From a virus, in IMG/VR virus record IMGVR_UViG_3300045125_000025, positions 1 through 36,097 of that record: a DNA stretch of 36,097 nucleotides; one strand, 5' to 3'. The translations under genes were made by a program, and so were the position numbers. Below are positions 29,773 through 36,097 of this stretch, in pieces. Every line of letters begins with the position of its first letter. Position 1 is the first letter of the stretch. Below the pieces are notes generated by a model. That model was not told the DNA's origin, did not search any database, and saw only the letters and a program-made list of their open reading frames with translations.

Positions 29773-30204
29773 TCAAGAGTTGACGATGTTGTTGACGCCG
29801 GCCTCGGTCGCCGTGACGGCGAACTGCTCGCCCTTGCTGAGCCGGGCATTCGTCACCACAGCCACCGTGTTGCCGGGGCTGGTCACGACCGTCAGGTATC
29901 GCTTGCGGCCACGCAGGTCAACGTTGAAGCGGGCAACCGCCCCGACGTTCGCACCAGTGGTCGACCCGGCACCAGCCGTAACCGACAGGCCGCTCACGTC
30001 CGCCTGGCCGGAACCGGAAGCGTCAGATTCCTGAACCTTCAGCACGCTGGCATACGCCGCAGTGACCGCCGTGAACGGCGAAAACACCACGTCGATGCTG
30101 GCGTACTTAAAGCCTGCACAGTCGATCTCGTGCGAGTGCGTGGCCGAAGCCGCAACGCTCGCCGCCGCCTTCGTGACGCTCTTGTTTCCAGATCCGTGAT
30201 TCAT
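29773..30204 (-). CDS. Small head-module protein after major capsid
   Basis: This 143-residue intact protein begins MNHGSGNKSVTKAAASVAAS. It is Ala/Ser/Thr/Val-rich, with strands (FKYASIDVVFSPFTAVTAAY; FNVDLRGRKRYLTVVTSPGN) and no Cys-rich or catalytic motif. It directly follows the major capsid gene by 31 bases, where phages encode head decoration proteins. Family not recognised, so decoration is inferred from position. Confidence 0.7.
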   Translation of the reverse strand: MNHGSGNKSVTKAAASVAASATHSHEIDCAGFKYASIDVVFSPFTAVTAAYASVLKVQESDASGSGQADVSGLSVTAGAGSTTGANVGAVARFNVDLRGRKRYLTVVTSPGNTVAVVTNARLSKGEQFAVTATEAGVNNIVNS

Positions 30205-30235
30205 TGCTCAGAGTCTCCGGGGAGGGGTGTCAGGG

Positions 30236-31651
30236 TTAGGCGAGCTTGAGGGCGATGACCGGGCCGGCGGTGCTGTTGTCACCGAGGCTGTGGTGGTTAA
30301 TGTCCACGCGGTAGGTGACCCTCCACGCGGTCTGATCCACCTCGAAGTAGCGGTCAGCACTCGAGGCAATCTGCATGTCGCCCTTGTTCGCCATGATCGA
30401 CGAGAGCGACAAATCGCCGACGTAGGCCGCAATCTGGCCGGTGGTCGGGGCCGAGTTCATCTTCAGCACCCACACGACCGGCAGGCCGAGGAAGGTGTTG
30501 GGCGTGCCCTGAGCCAGATTGGCCGCCGTGTTGCCGCCGGCCAGTGCACCAACGGTGCCGCTGCCAACCGTGCCGGTGGACAGCATCATCCGCTGAACGC
30601 TCTGGTGGTACACCGCCGGGTGCATGTACCAAGCTGAAGTTCCGATGGCATACCGAGGCAGCTTGGAAAGGGCCAGCAAGTAGTCGTCAATGTCGAGCGT
30701 TGCCAGCGTCGTGTTGCCGGAAGCCGCCGCTGCCACGGACGCCGTGTGCGTGCCGTCGTTGATCTGCGACAGGCCACGGATGCCGCCGTAGGAGGCAAGC
30801 GTGCCATCGCCATTGAAGAAGGCATCGTCCAGGGTGCCGCTGATGGTGGTGGCGTATTCCTGCACCAGCCACTGGGCCACCGAGATGGCGTTGTCGGCCA
30901 GCAGCTCGTTGCTGACGCGGGTGGCCGCTGCGAGCTTCTTCAGCACCAGCTGCACCATCGTCGCGGTCGGGTCGCTGGTCGTGATGGTCGTGTTCTCACC
31001 CAGCCAGTAGCCGGTGACGCCCGAAAGACGCTTGGGCACCAGGAGGGTATCCGAGGACATCGTGACCCGCTGGGCGAGGTTCATCGACACGCCGAAGGTC
31101 TCAACCAGCCTGATGAGGGTGTTCGAGAAATCCTCAAACACCAGGGCACCGCCGAGGCTGTTGACCTGGCCGCCGAGATCGCGAGCCTCAATGCCGAGGT
31201 TATCGCTGCACCACTGCCGGGCCTGCACGTCGCCGTTGAGCGACTTGAGCCACTGGCCGCAGCGGTGGGCCACTTCGGGCGTGTCGAAAACGCCGGCCTT
31301 GTAGCCGCGATACGAAACGGGCTGAATGCGAGTCTTCATCTCGGTGGTCTCCACAGGGGCCGGTGCGGCCCGGTTCAGAACCTTGAGCAGTTCAGCCTTC
31401 TCGGCCTCACGGGCCTCGGCCTTGGCAATCGCGGTCTTGAGCCGCTCGGCCTTTTCCTTCAGCGCGTCGTACTTGGCCTGCCGCTCCTCGGCCTGCTCGA
31501 GCACCGAACGCTCGCCACCCTCGGCGTCACGCGGCGTACCGTCTTCGTTCTCGGTGGCCTCTTCGGCCGCGCCTTCAGCGTCGAGTGCACCCATGTCGGC
31601 CAGAGTGCTGGCGAGTTCGTCGAGCAGTTCCTTGACGCGGCTGGCGGCCAT
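30236..31651 (-). CDS. HK97-type major capsid protein with N-terminal scaffold-like coil
   Basis: This intact protein is 471 residues. A charged coiled coil (LDELASTLADMGALDAEGAA; AEERQAKYDALKEKAERLKT) corresponds to the delta-domain scaffold that the protease removes. The mature HK97 fold follows with GVSMNLAQRVTMSSDTLLVP, TGYWLGENTTITTSDPTATM, RVSNELLADNAISVAQWLVQ and the C-terminal MANKGDMQIASSADRYFEVD and AWRVTYRVDINHHS. It is the main capsid shell protein. Start at 31651 with CAGGAG upstream. The leader carries a hairpin and a palindrome. Confidence 0.95.
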   Translation of the reverse strand: MAASRVKELLDELASTLADMGALDAEGAAEEATENEDGTPRDAEGGERSVLEQAEERQAKYDALKEKAERLKTAIAKAEAREAEKAELLKVLNRAAPAPVETTEMKTRIQPVSYRGYKAGVFDTPEVAHRCGQWLKSLNGDVQARQWCSDNLGIEARDLGGQVNSLGGALVFEDFSNTLIRLVETFGVSMNLAQRVTMSSDTLLVPKRLSGVTGYWLGENTTITTSDPTATMVQLVLKKLAAATRVSNELLADNAISVAQWLVQEYATTISGTLDDAFFNGDGTLASYGGIRGLSQINDGTHTASVAAAASGNTTLATLDIDDYLLALSKLPRYAIGTSAWYMHPAVYHQSVQRMMLSTGTVGSGTVGALAGGNTAANLAQGTPNTFLGLPVVWVLKMNSAPTTGQIAAYVGDLSLSSIMANKGDMQIASSADRYFEVDQTAWRVTYRVDINHHSLGDNSTAGPVIALKLA

Positions 31652-31709
31652 GTGTTGGCTCCTGTGTGCGGTAGGTGTGACCTATTCGCACGGTAGGGGC
31701 CGGGCCGGC

Positions 31710-31728
31710 ATCCCTTGCAGTTAGGGAT
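31710..31728. promoter_or_regulatory. Hairpin in the major-capsid leader
   Basis: ATCCCT (31710-31715) and AGGGAT (31723-31728) pair perfectly around a 7-base loop, in the 90 bases between the zinc-ribbon gene and the capsid start. It may protect the 5' end of a capsid mRNA or attenuate read-through. It is not followed by a T-run. Confidence 0.35.
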
Positions 31729-31737
31729 TGCAACTCG

Positions 31738-31753
31738 TTACCTAAGTAGGTAA
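31738..31753. promoter_or_regulatory. Perfect 16-bp palindrome upstream of major capsid gene
   Basis: TTACCTA (31738-31744) and TAGGTAA (31747-31753) form a dyad with a two-base centre. It overlaps the last codons and the stop of the zinc-ribbon gene. A regulator-binding site for a capsid promoter is possible; no convincing -10/-35 was found beside it. Confidence 0.4.
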
Positions 31754-31915
31754 TGAGCGGCGGCGAATCTCGCACGACTTCACGACGTGCTTCGCCGTCT
31801 TCCGGCACGCAGGACAACGCAGATACCGCGTACAAACGCCACCCTTGTCAACCGACGCATACACGCCAAAGCGTGCTTGCCGGCAGGGGCAAACGTCACC
31901 CGACTTTGTGGCCAT
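31742..31915 (-). CDS. 57-residue zinc-ribbon-like protein
   Basis: The short frame opens with ATG at 31913-31915, overlapping the protease end by 20 bases: MATKSGDVCPCRQARFGVYA, then SVDKGGVCTRYLRCPACRKT and a Lys/Arg-rich tail, ending SLPT. Cys at 9, 11, 28, 34, 37 and 47 (CxC, CPAC) suggest a zinc ribbon, and the Cys/Lys spacing resembles NrdR- or Com-like small zinc fingers. It could bind nucleic acid and act on capsid-gene expression; the open frame with several Cys pairs makes it more than chance. Function is unknown. Confidence 0.55.
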   Translation of the reverse strand: MATKSGDVCPCRQARFGVYASVDKGGVCTRYLRCPACRKTAKHVVKSCEIRRRSLPT

Positions 31916-32525
31916 GCTTTGCCAGAAACGCCCGCAGGGCAGCCTCGGTGCTCGCGTCCCGCTTGAGGGCCGGCAGTTTCAACGCCGGTCGGTGCGATTG
32001 TAGGAACCGCTCATAGCTCCGCATCACGACAGACGCAGTGGCATCCTCGTAGGCAGGACTCAAAACGGGCGACACGTCGTACACGCCGTCCACCTCGTGC
32101 ACGTACCTGACGGCCTGGCCGTCTTCCTCTGCCCATGATTCGCCGTCGCGGCTGGCAATGGCGAACGCAAACGACGAGCCCCACACGTCCCCGCGAGCAA
32201 TCAGCACCTGCAAATCCCGGCCCAGCGACGTATCGGGGATTTCAACCGCGTACCGCATACCGATGTCATCGGTCTCGACCGTCAGCGTGCCGCTGCGGGT
32301 GCTGCCAAGAACTTGGTTGCTGTCGTGATTCCACAGGGCCACGATGGGGTGCGACTGCTCGCGCAGGGCACGGTCAAGCGCCCCCGGCTTGATCTCCTCG
32401 CGGAAGTTGCCGAGCAGCGTTGACCGCACGTTGTACTTGGCGGCATAGCCGGCGATGTACGACTTGCCATTGCCACGGCGTTCAATGTCGAGCGGAAGCT
32501 GCGAGTGCAGGCGTTCGCGGTTCAT
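31896..32525 (-). CDS. HK97-type prohead protease
   Basis: This protein is 209 residues from the ATG at 32525 (MNRERLHSQLPLDIERRGNG), with GAGGAAG upstream. It has the herpesvirus assemblin-like fold: AGYAAKYNVRSTLLGNFREE, IKPGALDRALREQ, the catalytic His in VALWNHDSNQVLGS and Ser in DVWGSSFAFAIASRD, and VDGVYDVSPVLSPAYEDATA. The protease cleaves the capsid's delta domain and itself. It overlaps the portal end and is followed by the zinc-ribbon gene. Confidence 0.93.
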   Translation of the reverse strand: MNRERLHSQLPLDIERRGNGKSYIAGYAAKYNVRSTLLGNFREEIKPGALDRALREQSHPIVALWNHDSNQVLGSTRSGTLTVETDDIGMRYAVEIPDTSLGRDLQVLIARGDVWGSSFAFAIASRDGESWAEEDGQAVRYVHEVDGVYDVSPVLSPAYEDATASVVMRSYERFLQSHRPALKLPALKRDASTEAALRAFLAKHGHKVG

Positions 32526-34067
32526 TTTTCTTCCTCGTGCGTGAGCGTGGCTGAGGTGGTTGACTTGCCGCTGGGGTGTCAACTGGCAGTGGCGATGCAG
32601 TTAGCAACGCACCCTCGACAATCTGTTGCGCCTCTGGTGCGGTAATCGCCGGGAATGCCGACGTGATGAGCGTGACGGCAGCATCTTTGTCGAGAGCCCC
32701 GGCGGAAATGCTGGCCAAAATCTGCAGCAACGCAGTGACTTGGGCACCGTTAAGTGCCGTATCCTGCAGCGTAACGCTTGGCTTCTTTGGCTCTTCTGCG
32801 GGAATCACGCCAGCGTCAACGCTTTCCGCCGTCCCATCAGTCGGCTGCTCAGGCGTCGTAGCCTCGGCCGCGATGCCCTGCATCGTGGTCAGATTCATCT
32901 GCATGTACCGCTGGTCGCCATCCGGGCCGATGGGGTTCATGTTCAGAACCTCGCGGCACTCGTTGATGCTGTAGATGCCGGTGTTCAGCATCGTCTGCAG
33001 CCAGTTGGCCTGAGCGGCCAAGTCGCCACGCAGCAGGCCACGGGTGTCGAACTCGGCAAAGTACACGTCATCCTTCACCACCAAGTCGCGGGTGATGGCG
33101 GATTCCCAACGCCGGAACCACGGCAGCAGCGTCTGTTGCACCAAGTCGATGGCGGCCTGCTCTTGGCTGGCGTAGCCCACCTTGGTCTTGTCCTGCACGT
33201 ACGACGGGTCGACGCGGTACGCCCGGCAGATTTCAATGACTTGGTACTGCCGCGTTTCCAGAAACTGGCTGGCCTCGTTCGTGCTCTGCACGTCCTTCCA
33301 GTGCACGCCCTGCGGCAGCACGGCCGTCCGGTGGGCTCGATCCGCCCCCCGGTGCATCCGCTCAAACTGCTCACGCAGACGCTCGGCCGTCTCGATCGTG
33401 ATTGGGTTGTCGGATTCCATCAGCCCCGACAGCCGGCAAGCGTTGCCGAAGTAGGCACCGCCATGCGTCTCAAGGGCTTGGGCCAGGGCGATGGCGTCAC
33501 GCGAAAGCGTGATTGGCAGCATGCCCATGACGCCGTCGTTGCTGAGCCACCGCAGGTGAAAATCTGATCTTGCCGGTAGATGGTTTCGCGGCCGTTCTGC
33601 TCGCGGTAACAGTATCGCAGCGTGCCGTCCTCAAGCTGCTCCACCTTCATGCGGCTCGGGTGTAGCGGCCACAACTCACTGACCGCACCAGCCGAGCCGC
33701 TGCGAATCTCGGCGTACGCATTGCCGTACAGCAGGCAGTGGGCCGTGAGCATCTCGCGAAACTCAAACGACGTTTGCCAGCCGTTGGGCTGCTGGTTCAA
33801 AAGCCGGTACAGCGGCACGCTGCGGGCTCGCTCTTTGCCGCCCACAGTCAGCCGCTCGTACAGGTGCAGCGGCACCGTCGCGACGTTCTCGGCGATCAGC
33901 CGCACGCAGGCCAAGACGGTTGAGCACTGCAGTGCCGTCTCGGGCGTGATCCGCACCCCGGCCGGGCCACGGGCCGGCGAATCGTTCCAGCCATCACCGT
34001 AGCCGCCGCCCCGCAAGTCAATGATGCGGTAGCTCTTGTCCTCGGGCGTCTCGGTGGCGGCAATCAT
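32482..34067 (-). CDS. Phage portal protein (HK97 type, frameshifted)
   Basis: The ATG at 34067 overlaps the terL stop (ATGA) and opens MIAATETPEDKSYRIIDLRG. The first frame has CSTVLACVRLIAENVATVPL, LLNQQPNGWQTSFEFREMLT and GNAYAEIRSGSAGAVSELWP. An indel near 33560 leads to LSRDAIALAQALETHGGAYF, LPQGVHWKDVQSTNEASQFL, ICRAYRVDPSYVQDKT and LQTMLNTGIYSINECREVLN, all typical of HK97 portals. The C-terminus is a disordered Pro/Thr tail; an AAAAA run near 32528 may hide the real stop. About 520 residues. The portal ring is the DNA gate and motor base. Confidence 0.9.
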
Positions 34068-35639
34068 ATGACCGTTAAATCCCAGGTTTGTTCTGGCGTT
34101 GGTGCGGTCGCCGTCTGCCACAGGCCGATGGCCATGACCAAACTGACGATGCCGTCAATGCGTTCTGTGCTTTTGGCCTTGCTTGGCTTGATGTTCCCGG
34201 CCGCCGAATCGCTCTGAATCGCCACGTTGGCGGCCTGCCAGCCGAGCACGGGGTGACCGCCGTGCAGGAGCTTGCCGCTAACCACCCAGTTCTCCAGTTG
34301 CTTGGACGGGGCCGACATTGACGCATAGCCCTGCCGAAAGTGTTGCATGGGAAGCCCATCTCCTTGCAGTTGCTGGCCCAACTGTGCTGCGTTCCACGGG
34401 TCCAGACCGATGCCACGCACGCGGTACTTCGTGCAGATGTTGTTGATGTCCCGCCGCAGTTGATCGAAGTCAGTGACGTTGCCGTCAGTCATGTGCAGAT
34501 GCCCTTGCCGGTGCCACGTCAGGTACGGCACCTTGTCTCGCCGCTCACGCTGATGGGCGTTGTCGCTTGGTATCCAGAAGTGCGGTTCCACCCAAAACGT
34601 GCCGTCATCTAACGGGAACAGCAGCACCAGGGCCGTGGTGTCGAACGTCGTGGCCAAGTCCAGCCCGGCCCAGCACTCTCGGCCGGCGAGATCCACGGGG
34701 CACGCCCCGTTGCCCTGTGCCCAGTGATCCATCCGCAACCAGCGGGTTTCAACTTCAACCCACTGGTTGAGGTACAGCTGCCGAAACGCAGACTCATACG
34801 CCGGCATCTCAACCGCTCGAGCACACTCGCTGCGTAAGAACTCAAGGTTCACCGACACGCCTAGGTTGGGATTGGCACGAGCCCACACGGCCTCGTCTTT
34901 CCAATCAGCATCAGGCGGGGCACTGAAAATCAGCGGTAGGAAGGTCTCGTCTTTGATGACGCCGTCACGCACTGCCTCGGCGTATTTCCACACCTCCAGC
35001 ACACGCTTCGCCGGTCCCAGCCGGCCGTGGTCAATGCCACCGTCAGCGGGTTCCGCCGGGCACCCTGGCCGGAAATCATGACCTCCCACATCTCGCGGTT
35101 GCTTACGTGCAGCTCATCAAACACCACAGCGTGCGGCGACAGCCCGTGCTGGATTCCGGCCTCGGCGGAAAGGGCTTTGTACGTGGCGTGCGTCGACTCT
35201 CGCACGATGGCGTTTCGGTACACCTTCAACTTCTGCGATAGCACCGGCGACTGCTCGACGGCAATCTTGGCGGTATCGAAAACAAGACGTGCCTGATCAC
35301 GGGACGCAGCACACGAGTACACCTCAGCCCCGGGCTCGTGCTCCATCAGACACCGCAAGGCGATGCCCGCTGCCAGAGTGCTCTTGCCATTTTTGCGAGG
35401 CAACGCCAGCAGCGAGGTACGCACAACCCGCCGCTCATCACGCTCACGGAACAGCGACCACACGTACCGCTTTTGCCAGGGCTCAAGTACGAACGGCTTG
35501 CCGCCGAGCTCGCCCTTGGCATGGGTCAGGTGCTTTTCAAAAACCGCACCGCGATGCACGATGCACAATCGTTGCACGGCTTGTCAGCCGAACATCTTGC
35601 GGTCTTCTTCGTCGTCGGAGGCTTGCGGCTTTTCGACAT
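34064..35639 (-). CDS. terL: Terminase large subunit (frameshifted)
   Basis: About 520 residues. The best start is ATG 35639 (MSKSRKPPTTKKTARCSADK, with Cys pairs), followed by an indel near 35560. The ATPase half has Walker A LLALPRKNGKSTLAAGIALR and Walker B HAVVFDELHVSN. An indel near 35060 leads to the nuclease half: CWAGLDLATTFDTTALVLLF and RGIGLDPWNAAQLGQQLQGD, with its catalytic Asp residues. It uses ATP to pump DNA into the prohead and cuts concatemers. It overlaps terS by about 56 bases and the portal by four. Confidence 0.9.
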
Positions 35640-36058
35640 GCAATGACGCCCTGGCCGACGGGTTCAGTCCAAAGTCCTGCTTTCGAGCTGCCGCAGTTGC
35701 TGGGCGAGCTTGTGAGCTATCGACACCTCGGGCCGTTGGGCGATGTACTTCACCTCGCCACCGTCGTTGAGGATCGGGTACGTGTCGCCTTCCTTTTGAG
35801 TTTGGCCCTGGTGGCAAGCCACCATTCGTAGGTGTCGCAGTACCGGGCGAGGGCCTCAATGTCGGCCTGCGTCATGACACGCACTGACTGCAGCATGGGC
35901 AGCAGTTGCCGCCAGCGAGCGGCGGCCACGTCGCCGAGGTGGGCCGGCATAACCACGCCAGTAGTTGGGGGCTGCGGTTCGTTGGCGGGAACTGCCCGGC
36001 GAGTGCCTCGGGCAATCTTGATGGCGGTTGGAGTTTTGGCGGGGCCGCGTTTTCCCAT
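35584..36058 (-). CDS. terS: Terminase small subunit, P27 family (frameshifted)
   Basis: It begins MGKRGPAKTPTAIKIARGTR, then RWRQLLPMLQSVRVMTQADI and EALARYCDTYEWWLATRAKL, the P27 family helical DNA-binding start. Frameshifts near 35800 and 35690 lead to the family's C-terminus: TYPILNDGGEVKYIAQRPEV, AQQLRQLE, and FGLNPSARASL. About 155 residues. It recognises the packaging site and loads terL. The start lies 39 bases from the window end and should lie just downstream of HNH in a circular genome. Confidence 0.88.
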
Positions 36059-36097
36059 GACCTACCCTCAACGAAAAACCTCACGCCCCGTACGCAC

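Noticed and set aside
54-36058. Reading the frameshifts as programmed recoding or as a decayed prophage
   Set aside because: Only the tail chaperone site has a canonical slippery heptamer with the right phase. The other breaks fall partly in homopolymers and occur several times per gene without premature loss of motifs, while gene overlaps stay intact.
1-36097. Terminal direct repeats or cos-like complementary ends
   Set aside because: The first and last 60 bases share no identity that I can see. Closure is argued only from gene order.
1-36097. tRNA genes or CRISPR arrays
   Set aside because: Nearly every gap is too short for a tRNA, and the few longer ones (16493-16764, 17047-17187, 7535-7705) show no cloverleaf-like sequence or repeat-spacer periodicity by eye. 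A tRNA in a coding overlap cannot be excluded without a tRNAscan run.

Overview
The window reads as a nearly complete, possibly complete, genome of a temperate tailed phage with an HK97-type head and probably a siphovirus-like tail. Almost everything is on the minus strand. The integrase at 17188-18087 is the only convincing plus-strand gene. The gene order closes on itself: an HNH endonuclease ends at base 54, and the terminase small subunit starts at 36058. These are normally neighbours in HK97-like phages, so 36.1 kb is likely one circularly permuted genome opened just upstream of terS. The base composition is GC-rich. The gene set, and attC-like sites whose plus strand reads Asn-His-Ala-Met-Gln-Arg-Thr-Ala-Pro, remind me of planctomycete or verrucomicrobial DNA. 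That host guess is inference only.

Layout, following minus-strand transcription. (1) Switch region, 16442-17187: a divergent integrase and excisionase-like gene, three repeated TTGAC-containing elements, a perfect 17-bp palindrome and several promoter-like sequences. (2) Early operon, 16441 down to 7135: a wHTH-like protein, a Bet/RecT annealing protein, an HNH nuclease, an HTH-adenine methyltransferase, a replication-initiator-like protein with an iteron-like cluster inside it, a LexA-type DNA-binding domain, a sliding clamp, small membrane proteins, a block of small genes separated by four attC-like hairpins (7994-9950), DUF551 and RusA. (3) Accessory, lysis and fibre block, 7138 down to 54: a radical SAM/SPASM-like protein, a glycosyltransferase, an HTH protein, small membrane proteins, a papain-like cysteine peptidase, a lipoprotein, two one-TM proteins, a LamG-like fibre protein and HNH. 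(4) Across the junction, the head module (36058 to 28714): terS, terL, portal, protease, a zinc-ribbon miniprotein, major capsid, an accessory head protein, another glycosyltransferase and a connector. (5) Tail module (28037 to 21176): adaptor, tail completion, tube proteins, a lambda G/GT-like chaperone with a -1 slippery site, tape measure and tail-tip proteins. (6) End of the late operon (21182 to 18151): a third glycosyltransferase, an HExxH protein, a calcineurin-like phosphoesterase and a DUF1599-like protein. These converge on the integrase across a long hairpin.

About half of the genes are interrupted by single-base frameshifts, several of them in A, T or G homopolymer runs, while both halves stay readable and gene junctions keep tight ATGA overlaps. 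I read these as uncorrected sequencing indels, not pseudogenes, and give the reconstructed extents as CDS. The intact genes (integrase, sliding clamp, major capsid, Bet, connector, phosphoesterase) show the true coding quality. Apart from the switch region (16442-16764, annotated below), no stretch over 300 bases lacks a gene. I saw no rRNA, convincing tRNA or CRISPR array.
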